Positions 1 through 14,302 are shown, counted from the stretch's first letter. The stretch: DNA of 64,000 nt from Bimuria novae-zelandiae CBS 107.79 (GCA_010015655.1 ML976660.1:369937-433936), one strand, 5' to 3'. Numbers and translations: made by a program. Notes: a model not told the origin generated them from the letters alone.

Positions 1-3000
1 GTTAGCTTTATAGATCATATCCGAAGATCGTCCGTCTTTCTTTCCGTTACCGACGGAGATGTGTTGCACCATATTAGCGATGTTTAGATTGCGCATGATA
101 CCGCTGACGGGAAGTTCGATTCCATGCTTCTTTAACTTAGACGACAGCTTGATGGCGTCAATGCTGTCCAGGCCAAGTTCAAATATGGAAGTATTTGGAG
201 CGACTTGTTTAACTTCGACCCCAGAAAGCTCGGCGACTTCTTCGCGGATGGTGGTGGCGTGGCTGCTCCACTTGAAGTTTTCCATAATATCGGTGATGTT
301 GGATGAATTGGGCTTCATGCTGATGATTCGGCCGGTTGTATCCTCTTCATCTCCCGTGACAAATGTTTCCACGGCCGTATCAGGCTTCTCAATGGCTTCC
401 CGTAAAGCTTCTTCATAGCGTTCAAGAAGCTGCGTTGCCATCTCTAAGTCCATGGCGTGGCTTTGCGCAACCAGTGTCAATATCAGTGCTCTGCTACAGC
501 TCTGCTCGACCTCGATAGCAAGAGGATAGTCCGCATCAGCTCCACTATCCTGCAATGTCCATAGTTCATTTTTCGTCCATTCCTCATCTCCTCCGGCAAC
601 TTGATATACGAACAAAGCATCGAACAGGGGCTGGTTCGGACCTCGCTTCATCCACTTCATGATGTCTCTCAGTGGGGTATGCTGGTATGGTTGCGCAGCA
701 ACATTGAACTCATGCGTCTTTTTGACGAGCGAAGACCAAGTTTCGCGCGATTTGGCGTGGTATTGGTACGGTATCGTATTGAACAGGGGCCCGATGACTT
801 TGTCTGCGCCTTCAAAGTCGATGCTGCGCCCGGAAACGACCATTCCCAGTGTTATTGTGGTCCCAAGGTATTGGTGAAGCACACCGGTCCAGCAAGCTTG
901 CGCGATGGCTTGTGCCGTTACATTGAGTTTTCGTCGGGTCTCATCGAGATCCACTAGATCCTGTATCTCCCTGGTGAATACAACCGGTCCGTCGCTGCCT
1001 CGTTCGGCGATAGTCGGGAGCAGCTTGAAGTGATGATCCGCAAGATGCTGCTCCCAGAATTGTTTTGCTTCAACCGTAGGTCGCAACGGGCCGTACGCGA
1101 GGGCCGAGTGAAACGCGGGGCCACTCTCGATCTTGCGGTCATTGTAGGCATCCCACACCGCCTTGAAGACCAAGTTGATGCTGTTTCCGTCGTAGAGCCC
1201 GTGGAAGATGTGCAGTACCAGCAATCCACTTTTTGGTGTCTCAACCACAAGCACCTCCAGCGGCCGCTTGATATGCGTCCGATTGAGCTGTACCAAATTC
1301 TCCCTTCTCTTACCAAGATAGTCTTCTATGTCGTCGTCTGGTGAGAGCGTAAATTCCTCAAAGGAAAGCTCAGCCTGCCGAAGTGCAGCCTGCACAAAGC
1401 CGTCATCCGTATTCACGAAGACCGTCCTCAGTATCTGAATCGATGAGAAGACCTCATGCCAAGCACCTCGCAGCTTCGTGATGTCAACATCCTTACGGAG
1501 CTCAAACCGGAAGCTATTGAAGTAAAGCCCATGCTCGCTTTCTAGAGACCGGGCAATCATGCCCTGTTGCAACGGCGTGCAAGGCGCCAGTGCTTCGACA
1601 TTCCGGGAATCCATGAACAGCGTCTCCGCCACAGTCCGTCTGTGCCGATGTTGCACTGCTGTGATCGCTTGCTGCGCCGAGATAACAGAGCCTTGGTCAT
1701 CAGCTGCGAAGGATTTATCTGACAGCGCCTTCGTAAGACGGCGAACAGTCGCATGCCTCAAAAGCACAGAAGCTGCAGCTTTTAGGAATCCAGCTTGCTT
1801 CAGTGCTCTCGAAACACCGATCACAGAGATAGAGTCCATGCCTAATTCGAAAAAGCTCGCGTCTTTGCTAAAGTCGTTCTCCGTGATACTGAGTGCATCC
1901 CTAAAGACATCTCGGATCCGCTCCTCCTGTATCGTCCACTTATCGTCTTTCGCTTGTGTACCTGACGAGAGTAGTTGTAACTCGTTGACGGACAACGCCT
2001 CGTACATCTCCTTCAGCTTCCTCACCTCGGCTTTGTTGTTAGCGGACAGAGGCATGGTCGTAAGAGCGACAAAGTGCGTAGGCACCATATACGGCGGTAG
2101 CTTCTCTTGACAAGCCTCTTTCACCTTCCACAAATCGCGGACCTTCTCGAGCAAGATCTTTGGCTCGCCTCGTGTGCCGGATCCGACCACGATAAAGGAC
2201 ACGAGTTGCTCTTTCTGCTGCTTGGGATGCTTCAAGACCAAAGTGGCGACATCTGCAACCGTGATACCGCATTGCTTGATGACGGAATTGATCTCGCCGA
2301 TTTCGAGCCGCTGGCCGCGCAGCTTGACCTGGTCGTCCGCCCGGCCAAGGAAGTCGAACGTGCCGTCGTGTAGTATCCGGACCAGATCGCCCGTGCGATA
2401 GACTCGCTCGTTGAAGCGATCTAGTTGAGCAAATCGCTCCTTAGTCAGATCCGGCCGGTTCAGGTATCCTTTTCCGACCAGCTTGCCTGACACGCAGAGC
2501 TCCCCTACTCCGCCTCGCAAGACTGGGATGTCCGTGCCTGGTCGCAGAACATATGAGCCCACATTGTCGAACTGCGGACCAATGTTGGAGGGCTTCCCAT
2601 TCGCCGGAACGCGGGGATACATAGTGCAACCGATAGTAGCCTCGGTCGGACCATAGCCGTTGTAGATGACGCTCTTCGGTCCCCATACGTCAAGAATCTC
2701 CTGTGTGAGACTCTCACCACCAGTGATGAACACTCCCTTGCACAGGGTCGGTACATCATGGGGATGAAGGATCCGAGCCAGACTCGGCGTTAAGTCGATA
2801 TGTGTAATCTGGAGTGTTCGGATTGATGCAGCGATGTCTTCGAAAATAAGATCTCGCGGTGCAGATACCACGCATATGCCGACTGACCAGCTCCAGTATT
2901 GCTCAAGTACTGAAACGTCGAAGTGGAAGGAAGCGAACTGGAGCCAGCGTGATTTGTCGTCCCAGTGGCCTGAAAACAGGCGTTTGAAAGCGAGCATTGC

Positions 3001-6000
3001 CTGCACGGCATTCTCATGTGTGAGCTCACACCCTTTTGGCGTGCCGGTTGTACCAGAAGTGTACAGACAGTAACTCCGATCTTGCGGGCCGATATCCCGT
3101 TGCAAAGTAGGCTTCTTCGGCGATGTAGACTGCCAATCGACCTCATCGAGGTTCAGAACCAACGATTTTGTGTTCTCTTTGAAATTGGCAGATTGAGTAG
3201 CCATAGAAAGCGCCACTGGTGCCCCGGAATCTTGCAGAATGAAAGCTTTTCGAGCACTCGGGGCTCCAGGATCTAGTGCGACAAATGCGCAGCCAGCTTT
3301 AAGTATCCCCAGTATTGCGAAAGATGCCTCAGGGCACTTGTCGAAGCACACACCTACCAATCCACCCGGTTGCACGCCCTGCGAGATGAGAAGGTTCGCG
3401 ATCCTATTCCCTTCACCGTCGAGCTCTGCGTACGTCCATTTCCGGCTCTTGTAAGCACCAAGCTGCAGGGAGGTCGCAAACTCGAATGCAATGCGGTCTG
3501 GGTACTGAGCTGCGGTGTGCTCGAGAAGCTCATGTAGCAGCTTGACTTCGGAAGGAATCGTTGGAGTATTCGCAGGCGTGATTGAGTACAGCTCAGGCTG
3601 GAACGCTTGCGTGTCCGAACGTGGAAAGATAAACTGCTGCAGCAAGAAGTCCAGTTGGTCCAGAATGAGCGAGGCTTGCTCCTTGGGTATGACATGAGGC
3701 AAAAACGTCAACCGGAAATCCAGCCGCCCATCTTTCGGCTCCAACTCGATTGATAGGGGGTACTCGATAGTCGCTCGCTCATCCACAACCGCCCAGGGCG
3801 CGTCTTTCTCATCCTCGCTTGCAAACTTCTGGAACGCGAATATGGAGTCGAATAGTGGTTCGTTAGGGTAGCCCATTAGCTTCTGTATTCGATTAAGCGG
3901 TGTAAACTGATGCTGTTGGATCTCTGCGTTCAGTGACATGACCTCTCCCAGCAATTCATCTTGTCGATCTGAAACGTTGCAAGCAAAGGGCACAGTGGTG
4001 ATGCAAGGAAAGACTGCGGCTTCCGCGCCGTCGAAATTTCGCCCAGACAAGACAACACCAAATGTGACAGCGGACTCGCCTACGTAAGCGGACAAGAGAC
4101 TTGCCCAACTGGCGAGGCCTGCAGATTGAAGACTGATGTTGGAGGCTCTGCATCCTGCATTCAGTTCTTCCAGCGTCCGTGTCGATGACTTGACGAGTAC
4201 GGATGGCAGGGCTGCATCGTACCGACGAGGGGATACATTGGGGGAGCGCGTTGGGGCCGCTATCTTGCCTAGTTGTTTCCAGAAGCTCTCCGAGGTGGCC
4301 TTCTCGTCCTTGCTTAAATGAAGGATAGTTTCGATGATCGGGTCTAAGGGGGCCGCAACAATAGCGTTGCCGTTGTATGACGCTACGATATCGTAGAAGA
4401 GAAGTTGTAAGCTCTGAGCATCGAAAAGAGCATGTAAGATGGCGAGGTCAAGGCATATGGTCTTGCCTAACTTGTTCACTCGTACACGCCAAGGTGGTAG
4501 ATGCAGGTGCTTTGCCGCTTCCTGCGCAGACTCGCGGAGCCAATCTTCAGTTGGGCACGGATGTGCCTGGCTCTCTTGCCAATTCGAAAGCACAGTTTCC
4601 TGTGCATAGTGAAGCATGGCGAAGGATGTATTGCCATCCTTGACATGCGCAAAGCCCGTACGCAGCATTCGATGCTTCTGAACCGTCGCTTGCCATGCGT
4701 CCTTCAGTCGGTCCTGATCGATGCCATCGACCAAGTGCAGGCGGAGATAGTTGAAGTAAAGTCCGCCTTCCTTCGCAATGAACTGTGATAACATGCCGTT
4801 CTGCAAAGGCGTACAGGGCCGTATCGCCTCAAGCTGCTTGCCAGTCGCAGCACAGATACTTTCGGCTTCCGTCCTGTTCTTTCTATCAAAGGCTTCAAAA
4901 TCGAATCCTTCTACTGTTAATCGTCGAGGTTCAGAGGAGCGCTCAAGATGTGCAGCAATGTCCTTGCAGTTCATGTACCTCATGACATCCGTCGCATTCG
5001 CCTGCAAGCCTTGCTTGCGGAGCGCCGCTGCGACCTGGACGGCGCTGATGCTGTCAAGGCCGAGCTGGTGGATTGTGGTCGACGATTTAATGTCACCGGG
5101 TGGGGTTCCGGAAAGTTTGGCGAAGACGTCGCGGATGCAGTTCTCGCGCTCACTCCACTGGTAGTTCGCGGTCCCCTCTCCAGCATCGCCCAGGCCTGCG
5201 TCTTCGGTTGATTCCCGGAAGATGCTTGTGAGAGCTTTCTTATCTTCCTTGCCCGCTAGGGACTTGGGAATCTTGTCGATGAAGAGGAAAAACTGTGGAA
5301 CCATATAAGATGGCAAATTATTTTTAGCGTTTTGTTCGACCGCGAGCCTCAGTTTAGCCTGCTCAACATTGTCTGCTGGATGCCGGGTGACGAGGAATGT
5401 GACAAGCTGGTCCTTTTGCTTGTCGTCCTTCTTCAGGATCTGCGTAGTCACGGCTGCTATAAACTCGTCGCTATCCTTGAGCGTAGTATTGATCTCGCCT
5501 AGCTCAACTCGCAGACCTCTAATCTTCACTTGGTCATCGGTGCGCCCAAGGAATTCGAAGTTGCCGTCAGCCAACATGCGAACCACATCGCCGCTTTTAT
5601 AGAATCGCTGTCCGTATTTGTGCAAAAACTTCTCTTCTGTTAGCTGCGTTTGGCCATGGTATCCGCGCGCAAGTTGAGCACCGCCAATGTACAGTTCGCC
5701 GACACCGAATGCTGGCACCAGTCGTTTACCTTGAGGCGAAAACACAGCGAAGGATGTTGTTGGGAATGGTCGACCAATGACCGAGGTCTTGATCTCTGGT
5801 GCAGTGGGGAAGATTGTGGTGCAGAACGCAGCTTCGGTGGGTCCGTAAGAATTGACGCATGCCCCTGCCCATTCTTGCACCACCTCCGTTGTCATTGCTT
5901 CCCCAATACAGTAAAGCCATTTGACACTCGGTACCTCGATTCGTTTCAATGAATTGGCCACTGAAGGGGTAAGATCGAGCAAGTCCACTTTGAGAGCGCT

Positions 6001-9000
6001 GATCGAGCCAGTGAGATCGTTGAGCATCGTATCCTGGTCAGCCGAGCAAAGAGTGAATCCGAATGTCCAGGATAAGAAGCAGTCGTAATAGCACATGTCG
6101 AATGTAATAGCGGCGTATTGCAGGAGTCTTGAGCTATGATCCCATGGTATAAGTGAGCGCGAACTCTCGATCGTCTGGATAGGCGAGCGATGTTCCATGC
6201 TGACGGCTTTGGGCACCCCCGTGGACCCCGATGTGTAAAGGCAATAAACGATGTTCGTCGGTCGAAGGCCACTCACAAGTGGATTTACGGTGGGATAGTG
6301 TTCGGTATTCGTAACGTTTACCACGACGACGCCCTCGAACCAGGGAACAGCATCATCACCAGACAAGATGACCTTCGGCTTTAGTTCCGAAACCATAAAC
6401 CGTTTCCTTGCTTCTGGCAAACCAGGATGGATTGGCGAAAAGGCCGCCCCGGCTTTGAGCACTCCTAGTATGCTGATATAGAATTCTGGGCACTTGGGCA
6501 TGTGCACAGGGATCACATCCTCAGGCTTAACGTCATGTTGGAGCAGAGAATGAGCAACTTGGTTGGCCCTTTCGTTCAAAGCGTTGAACGTGAGAATCGT
6601 CGCCGACCGGTCAGATTGACGAAAGTCGAGAGCCACGGCATCGGGCCTCTCGATGGCGTTCTGCTCGAACGCGGAGTGTAGAAGCCCACCACTCGGAGGA
6701 TCGAACGTTCGAACTTTCATGTTGGACTGACCCAAAATATGACTAGGGAACCCAAATGTGTCGTTCGCCGCTACGCTTGGGAAGCGAACCACTTGTTGTA
6801 GCGCATTGTCGAAGATCGTTGCAAGGACTTCCGCATCAAACTCCTGACAGAGATTCCGCTGATATTGGAGCTTCAGTTCTAATCTGTTTGAACTCTGGTT
6901 CTGCACCACTTCGCACACCATTGGTAAATCCATCTGCCCATCATCCGATTCCAGACTCCAGATCGTCTCGTCCAAAGATGTGCTGGGTCGTTGTAAGATG
7001 ACCAACGTATCAAACAGTCGACCTTGTTCATGTCGCGTTTTGGACTGGATCCAGCGCAGAGGTGTTAGCTGAAAAGGCAAAACATCCACATTGAGCGAAT
7101 GAAGCTTCTTGCAAAGCTCAATATTTGGACTCTGGAAATCAAATTTCAAGCGCATCGGCAAAGTATTGAAACAAGGTGCAACCAGGCGATCCAAACCATC
7201 CTCCGGGAGCGTTCGGCCGCTGACCACGTTCCCAAAGCACAAGTCGGACTCTGCTAGAACAAAATGTAGGACTTTTGCCCAGGCTGCCTGGACCACGGAC
7301 AGAAGCGAACAGGACATAACGCGACATTGGCTCAAAACTTTGCCGAGTGTTGGTTGCAAAATCCTACGAACCGAGCCAGTCGCCTGTAGAGAGGAAGGCA
7401 ACACCTGGCTAGAGAGACTCGGGAAATACGTCGGCTCAAAATCGGCTAGAGCTCCGGTCCAGAAACGGAAATCTTCTTCTCGATTGCTAAGCATCATGTG
7501 TTGTAGGAAGATTTCATAGGGCGCAGGAGGTGGCAGTAGTTCCTCCAAGTAGACACGTTGTACTTCATCCAGAAGAGTCGTAATGGCAACCCCGTCATAG
7601 AGCGCGTGATGACAGCAGAAGATGAGCCTCGCCGAACTTAAATGGCCTTGAATGGCTAGACATACAGGAGGCTTGTGTGACTGGAGCAAGCCCGGAAGTA
7701 CTTGGCCAGCATAATCTCCAACGTTCGTGCTGGACTCCAGCTCGTCCCAAGCTACTGGAACATCCTTAAATATAACCTGGGCGTATGCATACTGAGCGCT
7801 TTCGGTGGACACGAACGTAGTCCGTAAGATGTCGTGCCTTTCTACCATCTTTTCCCAGGACTTTTTCAAGCGAGCCAGGTTGCCGTGGACGGTAAAAGCC
7901 ATCACGTTGTAGTACGAACTCTTCCTGACACTGTGCTGTGCATCCTGGTTTAGTTTCGGGTGCGACGACGACGACGCTGATAACATGGCCTCCTGCAGTG
8001 GTGTGCAGGGCAGGATCCGATCGACTTCTAAGTCTTTCGAAGCGATCTCGAAGCGTATTCGGGACAGGTGCTCGGAGCTGAAGACATCAATTGCTGTTGG
8101 GGTCAGCGAACATGTTATGAGGATATCAGACGTAAAGAGATTGTACCACTTACACTCTTTTCTTGAATATTTTGACGCAGATGCTTTTCCCAGAACCGAA
8201 GACAGTCGTTCCACAGTAGGATTCTTGAAGATTTGCGACACAGGTAGATGGCCGAATCCTGCCTCTCGAAGATCCTTGGCAAAGCGGATTGCAGATACAG
8301 AGTCCAAACCTAGGTTGAAGAATGATGACCTTCGTTTGATGTCAGCTGGTGGTAGCCGCAACGTCCGAGACAGTGCCTCCGCTATGGTTTGCTCGGCTGT
8401 GGAAAGTTTAACATCGTCTGGCTCCACCCCGAATCCCAACGATGTAAGTTCTAGCTCTTCATTCTTCAAGTTGTCGAAGGTATTCCGCAATTTTTTCTTG
8501 TCAATTTTGCCCTGAGGCGTCATTGGAATGGAACGAATAGGTATGGCATGTGTTGGGATCATGTACGCCGGGAGCTGGAGAGACAGCGACTCCAGTATCT
8601 CCAGCACATGCGGCCGGAAAACCCCTGAGGCGAGAGCACGAAAGCCGGCACTACGGGCATTAGATGGTGGTTCCTGGGTTAGCACAGGTATTATCGTATC
8701 CTTGGGAACCCAAAAGACCACCAGCTTTTGGCTTGGTTGGTCATTGACTAGTACCGTAGCACAATCTTGGACGGAAAGATGGTTCAGCACTGCCGCCGTG
8801 ATTTCTCCGGGCTCGACTCTCTGCCCGCGAATCTTTACTTGGTCATCCAAACGTCCAGTAGAGAGAATGTCACCGTTTGGCAACAACCTTCCCATGTCGC
8901 CAGAGCGATATATCCGCCCGTACGTCGAATGGTCGAACAACTTTTCAGCGTTGAGACCAGGTTCATTCAGATAGCCTCGGAAAACCTGTGCACCGCCGAA

Positions 9001-12000
9001 GCAGAGCTCGCCCACCGCACCTCGGGGCACGATTCTATCGCTTCCTGGTTCAAATATGAGAAGTGAAGTGTTCGGGAAAACAGGGCCGATGTTGTTGATG
9101 AGGTCTGCACCCGTAACACAAGGCTTCACAGTACAGATGTTGGTAGTCTCTGACGGTCCATATCCTACATGTATCAGCAAATAAATTCACTAGTCGTACC
9201 TATGAAAAGTTTCTAATTCTGCCAGCCATTGCATTCCCTATCCCCGGGGGTAGGGCACCGTACTGGGGCATTGGGAACTTACCTTGGTAGAGACCTTTGC
9301 CGGCCCATTTGCGTTTGACGGTTTCGGTGAGCGCTTCGCCAGCTGTTATTAAGAACTGGACCTTTGGAACTTTTGAGGGTTCAACTAAACCCGCAACCGT
9401 AGGCGTAAGGCTCAAATGAGTGGCGCCCAAGCTGTCGATCGCGGCCTCAAAATCGTAGAAGAGGTCATCCTTAGTCGCTGTGCACAAGCATATGCCCACA
9501 TACCAAGAGAAGAAAATTTCAAAGACTGAGACATCGAAGGCTTGCGAGCACGATTGTAGCAGTCTTGAATTCTCATCGTATGGGTACAGAGTGGAGAGGT
9601 ACTCAAGGTTGCTCATAAGGTTATTCTGCGTTACCAGGACACCTTTGGGCTTGCCAGTGCTACCGGAAGTGTAGACGGCGTAACCCAGGTGGTCGCCGTT
9701 GTACGGAACGGCGAGGTTGTGCTCCGGGTATTCAGTTCGTTCCAACACCGCGGGGTCTAGAATTACGAGGCCATGCTGCCGGATGTCTTTGCAAGACTCG
9801 GAGTTGCTGATGCATACTTTTACCCCGGCATCGGCCAGTATTCGATTCACGCGCTCAGTGGGGGTGTCCGGAACGATCGGTAGGTATCCGCAACCAGTTT
9901 TGAGGACTGCCAGGATCGAAACATACAGGTCGATCGACTTGTCAAGCATAATGCATACCAGCTGGCCATTTCCGACTTCATGCACCACTAGTGCGTGCGC
10001 GAGCTGGTTCGCCCGTGCATTAAGTAAAGCGTACGACAAACTCTTCATGATCCTCATGCTACCATCGACCATGGATCCCAGAATGATCGCGTCCTTGTTC
10101 GGGGCCTTCACAGCCCAGTCTTCCACAGAGTGGGCAGGACCGTGCAATATCGACTTCATTTCTGGTCGAACATTGTCAATTGAAACTAGATCCAGGTCGA
10201 GGCACCTTTTCGATTCCTGTAGATATCCGTTCCAATTGGAAAGGAAGTATTGTACAGTATGCTGAATCTGTCTCGCAAGAAGTTCAACTTGCTTTTCGGG
10301 GATCGTCGCAGGATCGTACGTTATTCGATAGGCGATATCATCATCACGAGGTTCGACTTCCACCGTGATTTTGAACTCCGAGTCGTCTGCACTGTCCACG
10401 GTACGGAGAGCAAGCTTACGATTATCGGCGGAGATCAGAGACTCTTGCCAGACGAAAAGAACGTCGAACAAACGCTCCTCTGGTCGTAACTGCCCCAATT
10501 TCTTAATGTCTCGTAGCGGTAAGGCGCTATGCTGCAACATATCGCGATTTGCCTGTTGCATTTTGTGCAACAGCTCGCTGACATAAGAACAAGATAGATC
10601 TACGCGAAAAGGTAGAGTGGCAATACAAGGGCCCAAAATCTCTTCGATGTGCGTGACTGGAATTGTCCTGCCCGATGTGACGGTTCCGATGACAACGTCG
10701 GATGATCCCAGATATTGGCCGAGCACATAAGCAGTGGCGGCTTGATAGAAAACTTGGGGGTGAATCGAGTGTGCTCTGGCACCGGAGAAGAGAGACTCTG
10801 TGTCTATAGCATACTGCCCGCGCAGCGAACGAAGCCCTGAGTAGCCGAATGTGTTGCCATTGAGATTGGGCACTGGTGCTGGGTGATAGTTGCTTAGAGT
10901 TTTGCGCCAATAGTCTGCGGCGTCCTCCAATTTACTCGCATGAGAATTTTCGAGGAAATAGTCGACGACTTCGCGAAACTGCGGCCGGATTGTACCTGAG
11001 CGTCCCTCCAATAGCTCATTTAGGTCGCGTAGCAGGAGGTCAAAGGACCAACCATCATATAATGCGTGATGAATCTGGAATAGTAAGCGTGACCGTCCTT
11101 CTGTCGTGTTGACCTGAACATCGAGCGGGCGTAGAAGAGATTGCACGGAGCCAAGAGAGTATGCTTTCGAGAAGGTGGAAACCTCACGCACGGCATCAGT
11201 TTGCACCCGTTTCCACACAATTTGCAAAAAGGAGGCAGGGGCCATATTGGCCACGTAGAACCCAGTGCGGAGGATCTCATTCTGTTGCACTAGAATTTCA
11301 AGCGCCTCACGCAAACGGGCGAAACTGTATTGCTCGAACAACTCAACTTCGATCCAGTTGCAATAAGCGCTGGGTCTAATGGCCGTTTCCGTAAGCATTG
11401 CGTCTTGTAGTGGCGTGCACGGTAATACGATGGAGATGTCGTTGGAGTAAGGTTGCAGCTCGGCAATCTTTGACACGATATTTGCGTCAACGCCAAAGTC
11501 AGTCGTGCCGTTGTGAGGTCGCGTTTTATGCTTTTGACACAGATCTTTAAGTTCTTTCAGGCTATTGGTCGCAAGGATATCCAGTGGAGCAATTTCGTAG
11601 CCGTTCTGGCGCAGGTGAGATGCAATGCGAATGGATCGCAAGGAATCCAACCCGGTGCTCGCGAAGTCCTCATTTTCTGTGATTTCTCGTCCGAGCGTCT
11701 CTCGAAGGATAGAATCAATGGAGCCGTTTGGCTTCCCATTAGATTGTGGCTCCGGCGAGCTAAGTCTGCGCTGTGCATTCAGGTAATTCGCCTCCAAGAC
11801 TTGCTTGTCAACTTTTCCAGACGGAAGCTGGGGCATGCGGTCAATGAAAACAACATCTGTGGGAACCATGTAATTTGGCAACCACTGCCTACAATGCTCC
11901 TTGACATTGTTGCGTGACAGCGCGCCAGGTTCTGCGGCGCAAAACGCAACTAGTGTGTCTTCGATCACCAACGCAACTGCACTATGACAGTTGTTGACTT

Positions 12001-13342
12001 TCATAATGGTCTGTTCGATCTCACCAAGTTCCACACGTTGGCCCCTGAGTTTCACCTGACCTGAGGCCATGCGTCCCAAGCATTCAAGCGTACCGTCAGA
12101 GAAAAGCCGAGCCTTATCTCCTGTACGGTATAGATATCCATATTCCTGGTCATGAAAGAAAGACGCCGATGTCGTTTCCGGTCGATTGAGGTACTCGTCA
12201 GCAACCTGAGATCCGCCGATAACCAATTCCCCTACTTCGCCTCTTGGGAGGATCTCGAGCTGTTGCGCAGAAGCGCTCTTAGAAAGAGGAGCCGCTATCA
12301 TGACCGTGACAGTATCTAGTGGATATCCAATATTGCCCAGGGAGTATGTGCAGGAGAAACTAGGTTGGAGAGTGCAGTGGATCGCAGCCTCCGTTGGTCC
12401 GTACATGCCCCAGAGCATACTCGGCTGATTTTCGCTGCCACCATATTCATCGACGACGTCTCTTGTGAGCATCTCACCGATTGTAAGGAGCAGTCTGAGC
12501 CCGGGTACACTCCGTCGACCTCGGAGTAAGTTGCTGACCACCGTCGGCGTAAGCTCAGCGGCATCTACCTGTAGCGAGGTAATGGTAGCCGGCAAATCGT
12601 TAAGCATATTCGTCCGTGTGCATCCGACTAATGTGCACCCTCTGAAGAGAGGGAAGAAGATTTCGAAAATCGATACATCGAACGTGGGTGCTGCGAATTG
12701 AAGAAATCGCGAGAAAGGCGGAATGTGACGTTCGTGTGCTAGCAGACTTTGGGTCACAGCTCGATGCGATACACTGACGGCCTTTGGTAGTCCAGTGGAT
12801 CCCGATGTGTAGAGCACGTACGCCAGATTGGTCTGTCGCTGATTGAGCGTCCCCGGTCCTGCGGAGTGAGGATGGGTCACCTTCACGCTATCGACAAGTA
12901 AAACTTGTGCGCCGGAATGTGCGGGGAGTCTGTCCCGGAGGCTCGTAATGGTGATGAGAATGTCAGCCGAGATGTCTTGGAGGATGAACGCTATCCTTTC
13001 TGGTGGCGCATCTAGACCTATGGGACAGAAAGCTTTCCCTGCTTTCAATATGGCGAGCAAAGCAACATACAGTTCTGGAGACTGAGGCAGGAGAACAGGA
13101 ACAACAGCGGAGGCATTTTCCAACCTTGCCAAACTTGCTACAATGCTCTTCGCAAGAGCATCGCTCGCCGCGTGCAATGCCTCATAGGCAAGCTTCCGCC
13201 TCTTGACTCCGTTTTCCAGGAAGTCGATAGCGGGCTCGTTTGTAGGTGAAGATTCGCACACCAAATGGTGTAGGTATTGCGGTCCCGACAGAACCTTGGG
13301 GTATCTGTTCAGAACTGACAGCTTGGGCAGTTCTTGGACCAT
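1..13342 (-). CDS. NPS2: Ferrichrome-type siderophore NRPS (NPS2/SidC family), C-terminus beyond window
   Basis: Multimodular nonribosomal peptide synthetase expected to build an intracellular ferrichrome-type siderophore from N5-acyl-N5-hydroxyornithine and small amino acids. Exon 1 is 13342-9283, intron 9282-9165 (118 bp, GTAAGT...TAG), exon 2 runs from 9164 past base 1 with no stop: 4,408 residues seen. The splice joins the A2 motif YGPSETT. Domain order with approximate residues: A1 (YTSGSTG 173, YGPTEAA 315), T1 (Ser 565), C1 (HHALYDG 758), A2 (1221), T2 (1642), C2 (HHALYDG 1873), A3 (2328; SYGPTEAA 2458), T3 (LGLDSIS 2720), C3 (LHALFDA 2932), A4 (3383; GYGPTEA 3521), T4 (LGMDSIS 3794), C4 (FHGLYDG 4003), T5 (LGLDSID 4353). 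No N-terminal C domain and a T unit following the last A-T-C module fit the NPS2/SidC family; further T-C units presumably lie beyond base 1. The start MVQELPKLS is the first ATG in frame. Substrates are inferred from family and neighbours. Confidence 0.93.
9165..9282 (-). other. Intron of the siderophore NRPS
   Basis: Donor GTAAGT is read from 9282 downward and the acceptor TAG ends at 9165. Splicing restores the A2-domain A5 motif (YQ-GYGPSETT) and puts exon 2 in the frame that stays open to base 1. Reading through instead gives a stop at 9200 just after the donor. It is the only intron I can place in 13 kb of NRPS coding sequence. Confidence 0.9.
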
Positions 13343-13911
13343 CTTGCGTGTTTCCCGAGGGAATGCTGTGTCGGCAAAGTGGACCGTGCACGGGAGAGGA
13401 ACTGGGCCAGGAGCCTGACAACAGTGTAAATTAGGAGAGTGTGTTCAAGATGCTTTCGACATGGACGCAGGTGGGTAGGTTTTCCAGCGATGGCGCCTCA
13501 GAGCTCCTGCGTAATCACGCTTGCAGTGATTGGCTCGGGATGGTAGATTCTTTTGGTAGCAGCCACCGTCCACACACACACCTTCTCTCTTCAGACACAC
13601 CAGAATCTAATACTTGTGCGGGTTACCTTGGCCTGCTGCCGTCGTAATGTTGTCCGTCGGAGAAAGCCACCAACGGCATATGGTCGCGTAAGAGCCGCAA
13701 GCGAAGCAAGGACGTGAGCGCAACAAGGGAAACAACGGAATGGTAAGGAAGAGAAAGGCATCAGGGTGCGCCGTTGATTTCGACAAACAACAAATGAAGC
13801 GAAGCTGGCGATGGTGGAGTGGGTCTAGCAAAGCCCGACGACTCTCTTCAGAGATGCCTGGAGCGCCCCCAGTCAAAGACGTAATAGAAGGAAAGAAACG
13901 AGGGGCAAATC

Positions 13912-13920
13912 TTATCTGAT
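13912..13920 (-). promoter_or_regulatory. Iron-responsive GATA-factor site (ATCAGATAA)
   Basis: The minus strand reads ATCAGATAA, a perfect match to the ATCWGATAA consensus of fungal iron-sensing GATA repressors (SreA, Urbs1, Fep1). It lies 570 bp upstream of the NRPS start and predicts repression of the synthetase in iron-replete cells. The match is seen directly; the function is inferred from the consensus and the gene's role. Confidence 0.75.
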
Positions 13921-14216
13921 CGCAGACATCGCCAACAAGATAACAGATGGAACAAAAGCAGTGAGACATGTACGATCGCAGATGTAATGAAAGCCGGACG
14001 CCGCGTACAGTCCATGGATGCGTCGCGGTCGGTGGTCGAAGCGACGGTCCATAGCCCTCAACTGGCCAAAATTTTGCGTCTCGCAGGGCGCGATCCCACG
14101 CCGACGATTTCTTATGTCACAGCCTATCTCGGCCGTGGTAGTGGGGGTTACTAGGTAGTAGCTGTTCGAATAAGTCAGCAGCGCCATAACGCCGACTTCG
14201 GGCTATTTTTTCTTGC

Positions 14217-14240
14217 GGTGGTGGTGGTGGTGGTGGTGGT
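14217..14240 (+). repeat. (GGT)8 microsatellite
   Basis: Eight uninterrupted GGT triplets in the intergenic region upstream of the NRPS. No coding frame uses them. Confidence 0.95.
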
Positions 14241-14293
14241 GACTTGACCACGCGGAACATCACGCCGCGAAAAGTCCGCACGGCGAAGAGATC

Positions 14294-14302
14294 ATCTGAT
14301 AA
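14294..14302 (+). promoter_or_regulatory. Iron-responsive GATA-factor site (ATCTGATAA)
   Basis: The plus strand reads ATCTGATAA, a second perfect ATCWGATAA match about 950 bp upstream of the NRPS. An inverted GATA core (TTATCTT) follows within 10 bp, making a small paired cluster. It lies 287 bp from the left edge of the transposon island, so it used to be closer to the ABC transporter than it is now. Confidence 0.75.
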
